A model generated the notes under the pieces. It saw only the letters and a list, made by a program, of their open reading frames with translations. It had not been told where the DNA came from and did no database searches. DNA of 13,755 nucleotides from Reyranella sp. (GTDB lineage Bacteria > Pseudomonadota > Alphaproteobacteria > Reyranellales > Reyranellaceae): assembly GCA_021732965.1 (NCBI GenBank), contig JAKFVZ010000264.1:1-13755 (forward strand), read 5' to 3'. The position numbers were made by a program, and so were the translations under genes. Positions 1 to 6,881 of this stretch are shown in pieces. Each line of letters begins with the position of its first letter. Within the stretch, counting starts at the first letter, position 1.

Positions 1-1114
1 CGGGCTGGCGGAAGGACTCGGCCGGGCGGTTCAGCCAGTCGAGGAATGAGCGTCCCATCTCCTCGCGCTGCAGGCTCTGTCTGATCGCCTGCGTGTCCGG
101 CACGACCGCGTCGGGCTTGAGCGCACGCACCGCGGCGATGGCGGCGATACGGCCTCTCTCGGCAGCAGCGGTTCCGCCCGCGATGCCGGCACCGTCGCCC
201 GCCACCGCGATGCCGGGCACGGAGCTGCTGAAATCGTTGTCGAGCACCGGCACGAAGCAGAGCTGGCGGTCGTTCCACATGTGCGCAACGCCAGCCGCAT
301 TGGCGAGATTGACGTTGGGCACGACGCCCTGGTGCAGCAAAAGTAGGTCGACCGGCAGGCGCTTCGTGCCGCCGGCGCCGGAGAAGACGACTTCACGCAC
401 GCGGTCGGTGCCCACCGCCTCGATCGTGTCGACGCGATGGATCGGCACCTTGGCGCGGACTTCCTTCAGCAGCGCCAGTCCCTTGGCGAAGTACGGCGAC
501 AGCGCGAAGTCGGGCAGATGGAACATCGCCTGCAGCCAGTTCCGGCGCGGCGTGGTGTCGAGGATCGCGTCGATCTTGCCACCGGCACGTAGCGTCTGCG
601 CCGCCAGCAGCCAGAGCAGCGGCCCGCCGCCCGCCAGCACGGTGCGGCCCGACGCGACCAGCCCCTGCGCCTTCAACGCCGTCTGCGCGCCGCCGGCCGT
701 CATCACGCCCGGCAGGGTCCAGCCGGGGATCGGGAACGGCCGTTCTTGCGAGCCGGTGGCGATGATCACGCGCCCGGCCTCGATCATGCGCGCCTTGCCC
801 GCAATCGAGACGCCGACGATGCGCTGGCGGTCAAGACTCCAGACCGTGGCGCCGTTCACGATCAGGGCGCCGCTGGCCTTCGCCTCGTCGGCGAGCTTCG
901 CGCCGTCCCAGTAATCCTCCCCCAGGATCGCGCGATCCTTCACAGGCGTCGAGGTGATGGCACGATAGATCTGGCCACCGACGCCGGGATTCTCGTCGAA
1001 CAGCACGGTCGAGACGCCGGCGCGAGCCGCCAACGCCGCCGCTGCAAGTCCGGCAGGCCCTCCGCCGATGACGACGAGTTCGCAGGATGAGGCAAGGTCG
1101 GCGGCCGCGGTCAT
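1..1114 (-). CDS. HcnB/OoxA-like FAD/NAD(P)-dependent oxidoreductase, alpha subunit (3' end cut by window edge)
   Basis: Seen: the frame is open from an ATG at 1114 to the left edge, giving 371 codons with no stop. Near the N-terminus (residues 17-22) is a GGGPAG dinucleotide-binding loop, followed by FDENPGVGGQ around 39-48. A central ATGSQERPFPIPGW segment at about 116-130 and an AVAGDGAGIAGG flavin-binding segment at about 300-311 complete the two-dinucleotide-fold pattern. Known: this is the layout of the HcnB, OoxA and NoxA subunits, which work with an HcnC/OoxB-type FAD oxidase and a small ferredoxin-like protein to oxidise amino acids or opines. The ATG overlaps the stop of the upstream [2Fe-2S] gene by 4 bp (ATGA), so the two are translationally coupled. 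The C-terminal cysteine-rich region typical of HcnB lies outside the window, so its presence cannot be judged. The family call is firm; the substrate is unknown. Confidence 0.88.
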   Translation of the reverse strand, partial: MTAAADLASSCELVVIGGGPAGLAAAALAARAGVSTVLFDENPGVGGQIYRAITSTPVKDRAILGEDYWDGAKLADEAKASGALIVNGATVWSLDRQRIVGVSIAGKARMIEAGRVIIATGSQERPFPIPGWTLPGVMTAGGAQTALKAQGLVASGRTVLAGGGPLLWLLAAQTLRAGGKIDAILDTTPRRNWLQAMFHLPDFALSPYFAKGLALLKEVRAKVPIHRVDTIEAVGTDRVREVVFSGAGGTKRLPVDLLLLHQGVVPNVNLANAAGVAHMWNDRQLCFVPVLDNDFSSSVPGIAVAGDGAGIAGGTAAAERGRIAAIAAVRALKPDAVVPDTQAIRQSLQREEMGRSFLDWLNRPAESFRQP

Positions 1115-1404
1115 CGCCCGGCCTCCCGACGACCCAGCTGGGTCTCCACCTTCATGCCCTCGCGCACCGGGATCAGGCAGCCCTGGCGGCTGCCGACGCC
1201 GTCGACGGTGACGAGGCAATCGAAGCACACGCCCATCAGGCAATAGGGCGCCCGTTGCGCGCCGGTCACGGGCGTAGTGCGGCAATGGCCGATACCGGCA
1301 GCGAGCAGCGCGGCAGCAACCGTGTCACCGGCCTGCGCGCTCACGGGTTTGCCGTCGACGGTGATGCCGACGGAAGGGCTGCTGTCAGCCAGCCGCTTGA
1401 ACAT
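1111..1404 (-). CDS. Small HcnA-like [2Fe-2S] ferredoxin-type subunit
   Basis: Seen: a 97-residue protein with cysteines at 55, 60, 63 and 76 (C-x4-C-x2-C-x12-C, within YCLMGVCFDC and RQGC). This is the plant-type [2Fe-2S] spacing of the Fer2_4 family. The ATG at 1404 is chosen over longer frames because CCGGAGG (1409-1415) sits 4 nt upstream and the protein then begins MFKRLADSS, close to the usual size of HcnA. Known: such subunits shuttle electrons between two flavoprotein subunits in HcnABC, opine oxidases and hetero-oligomeric D-hydroxyproline dehydrogenase. The start lies 20 bp inside the end of the upstream DAO-type oxidase gene, and the stop overlaps the next ATG by 4 bp, so it is the middle gene of a three-subunit enzyme cassette. 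A fourth cysteine, C41, is nearby but is not needed for the cluster. Confidence 0.9.
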   Translation of the reverse strand: MFKRLADSSPSVGITVDGKPVSAQAGDTVAAALLAAGIGHCRTTPVTGAQRAPYCLMGVCFDCLVTVDGVGSRQGCLIPVREGMKVETQLGRREAGR

Positions 1405-2509
1405 GGAACCTCCGGGCACTGAAGGGAGCGACGAGCGAGGCGTCGAGCGCGCCGCGCGCAATCATCGGCGCGATGGTGAGCGCGTGGTTGGCCGCCAGCG
1501 TGACGCCCGAATGGCAGCACACGGTGAAGGCGCCGGGATGCGTCTTCGACTCGTCGTAGATCGGGAAACCGTCCTGGGTCATGACGCGGATCGCGCTCCA
1601 GGTGCGCACCACGTTGACGTTGGCCAGCAGCGGGAACTGGCGCACCGCGCGCTCGGCCTCGGTGGCGCTGACGCCGATGGTGAGGCCGCTCGGATCGACG
1701 CTCTCCTCCTTGGAATCGCCGATCATCACCGTGCCTTCGTCGGTCTGACGGAGGGTGACAACGGGATGGTTGAGGAAGGGCCGCAGCCGCTCGGTGACGA
1801 CGATCTGGCCGCGCTCGGGCCGCATCGGCGCTTCGAGCCCGACCATCGGGGCCAGCCGCATGTTGGCGTTGCCCGCCGCCAGCGCGACCTTGGCGGCGCG
1901 GATCTCGCCGTGCGGTGTCGTGAGCCGGAACTCGCCGCCCTCCTTCGTGATGTTCTCGACACGATGGCTCGGCAGATAGGTGACGCCGCGTGCGTTGAGC
2001 GCCGTGTGCAGGGTGCGGAACAGGCGCAGCGAATTCACGTGCCCGTCGAGTTCGCAGAAGCTGCCGCCCACGACTTCCGGGCCGATGTCGGGCAACATCG
2101 CCTTCACCTGGTCGTGGGTCAGGATCTCGGTCTTGTAGTCGAGGATACCGGGCTGATTGTGGAGGCGTTTCAATATGTTGGCGCGCGCCTCCAACTCCTT
2201 CTCCGACAGGCAGAGATGGAAACCGCCGGGCCGCTGGAACGAGACATCGAGGCCGGTCTCCTGCTTCAGCAGGTCCGAGAAGCCACGCCAGGCGTGGGAC
2301 GAACGGATGGTCCATCCGGCATAGGGCGCGAGGCCCAGCCCTTTGCTCTGGACCCAGACCAGCGCGAAGTTGCCGCGGCTGGCACGCACCGCGCGGTCGC
2401 CCTCGTCGAGCACGACGACCTTGCAGCCCTCGCGCGCCAGGCCCCAGGCGGTGGCGACGCCGACCAGGCCGCCGCCCACGACCGCGACATCGTACTCTTC
2501 ACCGGCCAT
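1385..2509 (-). CDS. DadA/HcnC-type FAD-dependent oxidase or dehydrogenase, beta subunit
   Basis: Seen: a 374-residue protein with an N-terminal Rossmann loop VVGGGLVGVATA (residues 10-21) and an acidic ribose-binding pair D35/E36. The motif RASRGNFALVWVQSKG at about 42-57 is characteristic of the HcnC/OoxB group, and the C-terminal FAD motif CCHSGVTLA spans about 331-339. The length fits the DAO family. Known: this fold oxidises C-N bonds of amino acids, opines or N-methyl compounds and passes electrons to partner subunits. No signal peptide or membrane segment is visible, so it is cytoplasmic or a peripheral membrane protein. The ATG at 2509 lies 11 bp inside the end of the upstream permease gene, and the 3' end overlaps the [2Fe-2S] gene by 20 bp. 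Because it is linked to an importer, it probably acts on the imported compound. The substrate cannot be read from sequence. Confidence 0.88.
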   Translation of the reverse strand: MAGEEYDVAVVGGGLVGVATAWGLAREGCKVVVLDEGDRAVRASRGNFALVWVQSKGLGLAPYAGWTIRSSHAWRGFSDLLKQETGLDVSFQRPGGFHLCLSEKELEARANILKRLHNQPGILDYKTEILTHDQVKAMLPDIGPEVVGGSFCELDGHVNSLRLFRTLHTALNARGVTYLPSHRVENITKEGGEFRLTTPHGEIRAAKVALAAGNANMRLAPMVGLEAPMRPERGQIVVTERLRPFLNHPVVTLRQTDEGTVMIGDSKEESVDPSGLTIGVSATEAERAVRQFPLLANVNVVRTWSAIRVMTQDGFPIYDESKTHPGAFTVCCHSGVTLAANHALTIAPMIARGALDASLVAPFSARRFHVQAAG

Positions 2510-3308
2510 GGCTGGCGCTCCTTCCCACGAGCATGCGCTCCAGGCCGAAGGCGCGGTCCAGGATCACGAGCGCCACAACGGTAACGGCGATCACGCAGGC
2601 CGACACCGACGTCACCAGCGGATCGATATTGTCCTGGATGTAGAGGAACATGCGGACCGGCAGCGTCTCGGTGCCGGGCGCGGCGATGAAAACGGTCATC
2701 GTCAGCTCGTCGAAGGAATTGATGAAGGCCAGGGCCCAGCCGCTCACGAGGCCGGGCAATACAAGCGGCAGCGTAATGCGGCGCAGGACGACGCCCTCGC
2801 TGGCGCCGAGCGACACGGCGGCATGCTCGATCGAGCGGTCGAGCCCGACCGCGGAGGCGAGGGTGAGGCGCAGCGCGAACGGCAGCACGACGACGATGTG
2901 CGACAGGACGAGGCCGGCGAAGGTGCCGCCGAGCCCGATCTGGGTGAAGAACCGCAGGAAGGCGATGCCGAGCACGAGATGCGGGATCATCAGCGGCGAC
3001 ATGAAGAGCGCCGTCATCGCCTCGCGGCCGGGAAAGCGGTAGCGCGCGATGGCCAGCGCCGCCGGCACCGAGATCGCCACGGCGATCGCCGAGGAGATCG
3101 CGCCGAGCCACAGGCTGCGCCAGAACGCCGAGATGAATTCGGGATAGCGTCCGATCGCTTCGAACCAGCGCAGCGACCAGCGGTCGGTGGGGAACGACAG
3201 GAAGCCCTCGGGCGTGAAGGCCACCCAGCAGACGACCAGGATCGGCGCCAGCATGAAGGCGACGAACAGCGTGTGGTAGGCGAGCGCGATAGGGCCGTTG
3301 CGGCTCAT
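2499..3308 (-). CDS. ABC transporter permease, PotC-like
   Basis: Seen: 269 residues, about six hydrophobic segments, and the ATPase-docking EAA loop EHAAVSLGASEGVVLRRITL at 161-180 followed by PLVLPG. The ATG at 3308 overlaps the stop of the preceding permease gene by 4 bp (ATGA) and gives a protein starting MSRNGPIALAYHTLF, which runs directly into the first membrane helix. The frame continues upstream but would overlap the other permease gene heavily, so the longer form is rejected. Known: PotC-type subunits pair with a PotB-type subunit in importers of polyamines and related small cations. Here the pair belongs to the same operon as the binding protein, ATPase and oxidase cassette. The end overlaps the oxidase gene by 11 bp. 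The transported molecule is not established; the Pot family also imports amino acids, phosphonates and opine-like compounds. Confidence 0.92.
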   Translation of the reverse strand: MSRNGPIALAYHTLFVAFMLAPILVVCWVAFTPEGFLSFPTDRWSLRWFEAIGRYPEFISAFWRSLWLGAISSAIAVAISVPAALAIARYRFPGREAMTALFMSPLMIPHLVLGIAFLRFFTQIGLGGTFAGLVLSHIVVVLPFALRLTLASAVGLDRSIEHAAVSLGASEGVVLRRITLPLVLPGLVSGWALAFINSFDELTMTVFIAAPGTETLPVRMFLYIQDNIDPLVTSVSACVIAVTVVALVILDRAFGLERMLVGRSASHGR

Positions 3309-4156
3309 GCAAACACCTGCGCGTAACGCCGCTCGACGAGCCGGTTGGTGCCCCAGATGATCGCGACCAGCGCCGCCAGCAACAACATTGCGACGGCCGC
3401 GCCCAGCGGCCAGTTGAGCGTGTTCAGGAACTCGTCGAAGGCCAGGGTCGAAGCGACCTTGAGACGACGGCCGCCGATGATGGCCGGCGTCGCGAACGCA
3501 CTGGCGGCCAGTGCGAAGACGATGACGGCGCCGGACAGGATGCCCGGCATGACCTGCGGCAGCACGATGCGCCGCAGTACGGTGAACGGCCCCGCCCCCA
3601 GCGCCACCGCCGCGTTCTCGATCTGCGGGTCGAGGCGCTGCAGCGAGGCCCAGACGGCCAGCACCATGTAGGGCATCAGCACATGCGCCAGCGCGATCAC
3701 AATGCCGGTCTCGGTGAACATGAAGGGCAGCGGCGCGGAGATGAGGCCCATGCCCATCAGCGCCTTGTTCACCAGGCCCGAGTTGCCGCCGAACAGCAGC
3801 GCCCAGCCCAGCGTGCGCGCGACCACGGAGATCAGCAGCGGGCCCAGGATCACCAGCAGGAAGATGCCGCGCCACGGGCTGCGCATGCGGTTCAGGATGT
3901 AGGCCTCGGGCGCGCCGAACACCGCCGCCAGCAGCGTCACGAAGAAGGCGATGCGGAAGGTGCGGGCGAACATCTCGTGGAAGTACGAATCGCCCAGCAC
4001 CTCCTGCCAGTTCTTCAGGATGAAGACCGGCTCGATACCCTTGTACTGGCCCCAGTCGTGGAACGAGAGCAGCACGGTCATGCCGAGCGGCACGATCACG
4101 ACGCCGGCGAACAGGACCAGTGCCGGCAGGCAGAGCAGATACGGCGCGGCCTTCAC
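3305..4156 (-). CDS. ABC transporter permease, PotB-like (GTG start)
   Basis: Seen: 283 residues beginning at a GTG (4156), MKAAPYLLCLPALVLF, with the first membrane helix at about 5-30. Further hydrophobic segments lie at about 66-82, 98-116, 150-172, 205-228 and 250-270. The EAA loop ENAAVALGAGPFTVLRRIVL at 180-199 is followed by PQVMPG. Known: PotB-type subunits form the membrane channel with a PotC-type partner, here the next gene. The GTG overlaps the TGA of the ATPase gene by 4 bp (GTGA), and the gene's own TGA overlaps the next ATG by 4 bp, so translation of ATPase, PotB-like and PotC-like proteins is coupled in one run. The periplasmic loop at about 31-65 is long, as is usual for PotB. 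Confidence 0.92.
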   Translation of the reverse strand: MKAAPYLLCLPALVLFAGVVIVPLGMTVLLSFHDWGQYKGIEPVFILKNWQEVLGDSYFHEMFARTFRIAFFVTLLAAVFGAPEAYILNRMRSPWRGIFLLVILGPLLISVVARTLGWALLFGGNSGLVNKALMGMGLISAPLPFMFTETGIVIALAHVLMPYMVLAVWASLQRLDPQIENAAVALGAGPFTVLRRIVLPQVMPGILSGAVIVFALAASAFATPAIIGGRRLKVASTLAFDEFLNTLNWPLGAAVAMLLLAALVAIIWGTNRLVERRYAQVFA

Positions 4157-5079
4157 GCGCGCCCTTCCCAGGCGAGATGCACGCCGTCGCCCTCGCCCGG
4201 CATCGCCTCGCCGGTGTTCTGGCGAATGACCGTCACGAGACCCGACCCGGTTTCGACCTGGTAAAGCCAGTGATTGCCCTGGAAGATGCGCGTGCGCACC
4301 GTGCCGGCGAGGCCGACGGTGGAGAAGGAGATGCGCTCTGGGCGAACGGTCGCGCCGTTCACGAGATTGGTCTTGCCGAGGAAGTTGGCGACGAAGGGCG
4401 TCGCCGGCCGCTCATAGGCCTCGTGCGGCGGTCCGATCTGCTCGGCCTTGCCTTGGTTCATCACCACGATCCGGTCCGACAGCGCCATCGCCTCGGCCTG
4501 GTCGTGCGTCACCAGGATGGTGGTCGTGCCGACCGTGCGCTGGATCTGGCGCAGTTCGATCTGCATGCCCTCGCGCAGCTTGGCGTCCAGGTTGGACAGC
4601 GGCTCGTCAAGCAGCAGCACCTGCGGCCGGATCACCAGCGCGCGCGCGAGCGCGACGCGCTGCTGCTGGCCGCCCGACATCTGGCGGGGGAAGCGCGTCG
4701 TGAAGGCGCCGAGCCCGACCAGTTCAAGCGTCTCGCCCACCCGCGTCCTGCGTTCGGCGGCGGCGACGCCCTGCATCTCGAGCCCGAAGCCGACATTCTC
4801 CGCCACCGTCATGTGCGGGAACAGCGCATAGCTCTGGAAGACGATCCCGAGACCGCGCTTCGCCGGCTTCATCGCCAGCAGGTCCTTGCCGCCGAGCCGG
4901 ATCGCGCCGGACGTCGGCTCGACGAACCCCGCGATCATCTGCAGCGTCGTGGTCTTGCCGCAGCCCGAGGGACCGAGCAGGGCCACGAACTCGCCCTTCT
5001 CGACGCCAAGCGTCAGCCCATCGACGGCATTGTGGCTGCCGAACGACTTGGTGAGCTTTTCGAGTTCGAGGAATGCCAT
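4153..5079 (-). CDS. ABC transporter ATP-binding protein, PotA-like, with shortened TOBE region
   Basis: Seen: Walker A GPSGCGKTT at 36-44, Q-loop glutamine at 82 (VFQSYALFPHMT), signature MSGGQQQR at 134-141, Walker B VLLLDEP at 154-160, D-loop SNLD at 162-165 and H-loop histidine 192 (VTHDQAEAMAL). All nucleotide-handling residues are present, so it should be an active ATPase. After FLGKTNLVNG (about 233-242) the chain passes almost at once to VRPERISFS. In most PotA-family proteins roughly 35-40 residues of TOBE domain separate these segments, and here they appear to be missing. That explains the total of 308 residues rather than about 350-370. The ATG at 5079 directly follows the TAG of the phosphatase gene with no spacer. 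Its partners are the two downstream permeases and the binding protein at 5738-6775. Confidence 0.93.
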   Translation of the reverse strand: MAFLELEKLTKSFGSHNAVDGLTLGVEKGEFVALLGPSGCGKTTTLQMIAGFVEPTSGAIRLGGKDLLAMKPAKRGLGIVFQSYALFPHMTVAENVGFGLEMQGVAAAERRTRVGETLELVGLGAFTTRFPRQMSGGQQQRVALARALVIRPQVLLLDEPLSNLDAKLREGMQIELRQIQRTVGTTTILVTHDQAEAMALSDRIVVMNQGKAEQIGPPHEAYERPATPFVANFLGKTNLVNGATVRPERISFSTVGLAGTVRTRIFQGNHWLYQVETGSGLVTVIRQNTGEAMPGEGDGVHLAWEGRA

Positions 5080-5706
5080 CTAGACCACACCATGCGCGGC
5101 GATACGCGCCATCGTCTCGCGATGCAGCCGGTAAAAGGCGTCCTGCGGCTGGTCCATGTCCAGGATCTCGGCTTCGGCCGCGCGCAGGAACAGCCCGCGC
5201 AGAACCCGCCCGATGGCGCCGTGCGCGAACACGGCGACCGGTCTCTCCATCGCCAGCACCGCGATATCGTCCAGCGCCGCCTGCGCGCGCGCGACGGCCA
5301 TGATGTAGTTCTCACCGCCCGGCGGCTCGTAGGTCCAGCGATCGAGCCGCCGCGCCGCCATCGCGCCGGGCCAGCGCGCCTCGATCTCCGGCCCGGTCAG
5401 CCCGTCCCAATCGCCCCAGCTCATCTCACGCAGACGATCGTCGAACGATTCCTCGTGATGCGTCAGGCCCGCCTCTTCGGCAGCCAGCGCTAGGGTCTCC
5501 CGCACGCGGCCAAGCGGGCTCGACCGCACGATGACGTCGGCGGGTGCATGACCCGCGGCCCGCAGCTCCCGCGCCAGGGCCCGCCCCATGGCGCGGGCCT
5601 GTTCACGGCCCGCTTCGGTCAGTGGTGAGTCCAGAACGCCTTGTGCGCGCTTCTCGGCGTTCCAGACGGTCTCGCCGTGGCGAAACACATAGACGGGATG
5701 ATGCAC
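5080..5706 (-). CDS. Histidine phosphatase superfamily (phosphoglycerate-mutase-like) protein, GTG start
   Basis: Seen: 208 residues with the RHG motif at 9-11 (FRHGETVWN; H10 is the predicted phospho-acceptor). SSPLGRVRET at 62-71 supplies a conserved Arg (R67), REMSWGDWDG at 93-102 supplies the acid (E94), and AHG at 161-163 supplies the second His (H162). All expected catalytic residues are present, so it is probably an active phosphatase or mutase. No signal peptide is visible, so it is cytoplasmic. The start is a GTG at 5706 preceded by AGAGG about 6 nt upstream; no in-frame ATG fits better. It sits inside the importer operon, 31 bp after the binding-protein gene and abutting the ATPase start. 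This position suggests that the imported compound or a product is phosphorylated, but that is inference: the family is broad and no specific substrate can be assigned. Confidence 0.88.
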   Translation of the reverse strand: MHHPVYVFRHGETVWNAEKRAQGVLDSPLTEAGREQARAMGRALARELRAAGHAPADVIVRSSPLGRVRETLALAAEEAGLTHHEESFDDRLREMSWGDWDGLTGPEIEARWPGAMAARRLDRWTYEPPGGENYIMAVARAQAALDDIAVLAMERPVAVFAHGAIGRVLRGLFLRAAEAEILDMDQPQDAFYRLHRETMARIAAHGVV

Positions 5707-5737
5707 GACCGGCCTCTCGCCAATCTTCTCGGGCAGA

Positions 5738-6775
5738 TCAGCGCTCGACCTCGCGGTTCCAGCGCTTGGTCCAGTCGTCGCGCTGGGCGTTGATCGCGTC
5801 CCAGTCGGGCGCGATGATCAGCTTCGCACGCTCGCCCACCGGCGCCATCTTGAGCTCCGGCATGTTGACGTCGACCTTGGTGTTCACCGGACCGTTGCCC
5901 ATCTCCTTGGCCATGCCGGTCTGCACCGGCGCCGAGACCAGCAGCTTGATCATCTCGTGGGCCAGCGGATTGACCGAGGCCTTGGCGACCGGGCAGGCCG
6001 AGGCGAGCAGGATCGGTGCGCCTTCCTTCGGATAGATGAAGTCGACCGGGAAGCCGGTGTTGGCGAAGGCCTGCACGCGGCCGGTGCCCCAGACGGCGAT
6101 GTTGGCCTGACCGGACTGGAAGAGCTCCGTCATCTTGCCCGGCGAGGGTTCATAGACCAGCACGTTGGGATTGATGTCGGCCTTCATGACCTTGAAGCCC
6201 GGCTCGATGTTCTTCTCGCCGCCGCCGTTCATGCGGGCGTACATCATCAGCGTGTAGAGCCCGTAGGTGTTGTTGATCGGCGGGATCACGAGCTGCTTCT
6301 TGAACTTCGGATCCTTGAGGTCGTTCCACGAGGTCGGGATTGGCCAGCCCTTCTCCTTGAAGACCTTGGTGTTGACCATGAAGCCGGTGCCGGTCTGGCC
6401 GACCGCGACTGCCTTGTCGTCCTTGAACAGCGCGGCGGGATAGAGCTCGCTCTTGTCCATGCCCTGGATGGTGCTGCAGAAGCCGAGCTTGATCGCCTGG
6501 TACATGACTCCGTCGTCCATGATGGCGACGTCGATCACCTGGTTGCCCTTCTGGGCCTGCAGCTTGGCCAGCGTGTCCGTGGAGTTGCCGGCGACGTACT
6601 CGACCTTCACGCCGTGCTTCTTCTCGAACTCCGGAAAGACCTCCTTGCGCAGGTGACTGTCCCAGACGCCGCCATAGGCCGCGACGGTGAGCGTCTTCTG
6701 CTGCGCCATCGCCGGTACGGCGCCGAACAACACGGTTGCCCCGAGAAGGGCACCGACACGCATCAAGTTCTTCAA
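5738..6775 (-). CDS. ABC transporter periplasmic solute-binding protein, PotD/SBP_bac type (TTG start)
   Basis: Seen: 345 residues with a signal peptide at about 1-24 (MKNLMRVGALLGATVLFGAV, then PAMA before QQ). The mature protein begins QQKTLTVAAYGGVWDSHLRK. AIMDDGVMYQAIKLGF at about 85-99 and WGTGRVQAFANTGFPVDFIYP at about 229-249 are typical of Pot/Fe-type binding proteins. Two mature-region cysteines (C100, C261) might form a disulfide. The codon at 6775 is TTG. It is preferred to the ATG at 6763 because GGAGGGG (6779-6785) lies at normal distance from the TTG but about 17 nt from the ATG. Known: such proteins capture the ligand in the periplasm and deliver it to the permease pair. As first gene of the operon it is normally the most expressed. 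The ligand is unknown; the fold alone does not prove polyamine specificity. Confidence 0.9.
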   Translation of the reverse strand: MKNLMRVGALLGATVLFGAVPAMAQQKTLTVAAYGGVWDSHLRKEVFPEFEKKHGVKVEYVAGNSTDTLAKLQAQKGNQVIDVAIMDDGVMYQAIKLGFCSTIQGMDKSELYPAALFKDDKAVAVGQTGTGFMVNTKVFKEKGWPIPTSWNDLKDPKFKKQLVIPPINNTYGLYTLMMYARMNGGGEKNIEPGFKVMKADINPNVLVYEPSPGKMTELFQSGQANIAVWGTGRVQAFANTGFPVDFIYPKEGAPILLASACPVAKASVNPLAHEMIKLLVSAPVQTGMAKEMGNGPVNTKVDVNMPELKMAPVGERAKLIIAPDWDAINAQRDDWTKRWNREVER

Positions 6776-6780
6776 TATCC

Positions 6781-6785
6781 CCTCC
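6781..6785 (-). promoter_or_regulatory. Shine-Dalgarno that fixes a TTG start for the binding protein
   Basis: The minus strand reads GGAGG followed by GGATA and then TTG AAG AAC TTG ATG. The 5-nt spacing to the TTG at 6775 is good. The ATG four codons later is too far from the site, so the TTG is the likely initiator. Confidence 0.7.
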
Positions 6786-6806
6786 TGCCGTGATTCCCCG
6801 ATGACA

Positions 6807-6836
6807 ATGTTCGACGCGCGGGTATTGCGGCGTCAA
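6807..6836 (-). promoter_or_regulatory. Candidate sigma-70-type promoter for the transporter-oxidase operon
   Basis: Seen: on the minus strand TTGACG occupies 6836-6831, a five-of-six match to a -35 box. At 17-19 nt spacing only weak -10 candidates occur (CGAACA, GAACAT or AACATT around 6806-6813). A strong -35 with a poor -10 is what one expects of an activator-dependent promoter. The predicted start of transcription would be near 6801, about 25 nt before the initiation codon. Confidence 0.4.
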
Positions 6837-6859
6837 ATCCGATTTCGCCGGCGCTTGCT

Positions 6860-6872
6860 TAACAAAATGTTA
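6860..6872. promoter_or_regulatory. Candidate LysR-type operator, perfect T-N11-A dyad
   Basis: Seen: TAACA-AAA-TGTTA is a perfect inverted repeat of 5-bp arms around a 3-bp spacer. It has exactly the T-N11-A form of LysR-family recognition sites and lies in the only divergent gap next to the lysR gene. Its centre (6866) is about 65 bp upstream of the start predicted from the TTGACG box, the classic position of a LysR recognition site. It also overlaps the -10-like TATATT for lysR, which would allow autorepression. It is AT-rich in a GC-rich setting, so a chance match is less likely but not excluded. Confidence 0.6.
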
Positions 6873-6876
6873 TATT
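6871..6876 (+). promoter_or_regulatory. Possible -10 element of lysR, implying a very short or absent leader
   Basis: TATATT lies 5 nt before the preferred lysR ATG at 6882. If used as a -10 box, transcription would begin at or within a base or two of the start codon, giving a leaderless mRNA. That fits the lack of any Shine-Dalgarno there. No convincing -35 is visible at 16-18 nt, so the call is weak. Confidence 0.3.
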
Positions 6877-6881
6877 GCCCC

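Noticed and set aside
1..2509. Cyanide synthase hcnABC
   Set aside because: The subunits resemble HcnA, HcnB and HcnC, but the order here (C-A-B) and linkage to an importer and an OccR-like regulator fit amino-acid or opine oxidation better. No gene symbol is given.
1277..2584. 435-codon open frame on the plus strand
   Set aside because: It is antisense to the well-supported DAO-type oxidase and [2Fe-2S] genes. The composition (Arg, Ala, His, Asp) is that of a mirror frame in GC-rich DNA.
4120..5493. 457-codon open frame on the plus strand
   Set aside because: It is antisense to the PotA-like ATPase and phosphatase genes, both with complete motifs, and its product has no family features.
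2499..6775. Assigning the transporter to spermidine/putrescine (potABCD)
   Set aside because: Family membership is clear, but Pot-type importers carry many ligands and the linked oxidase suggests another substrate. Specificity cannot be read from this sequence.
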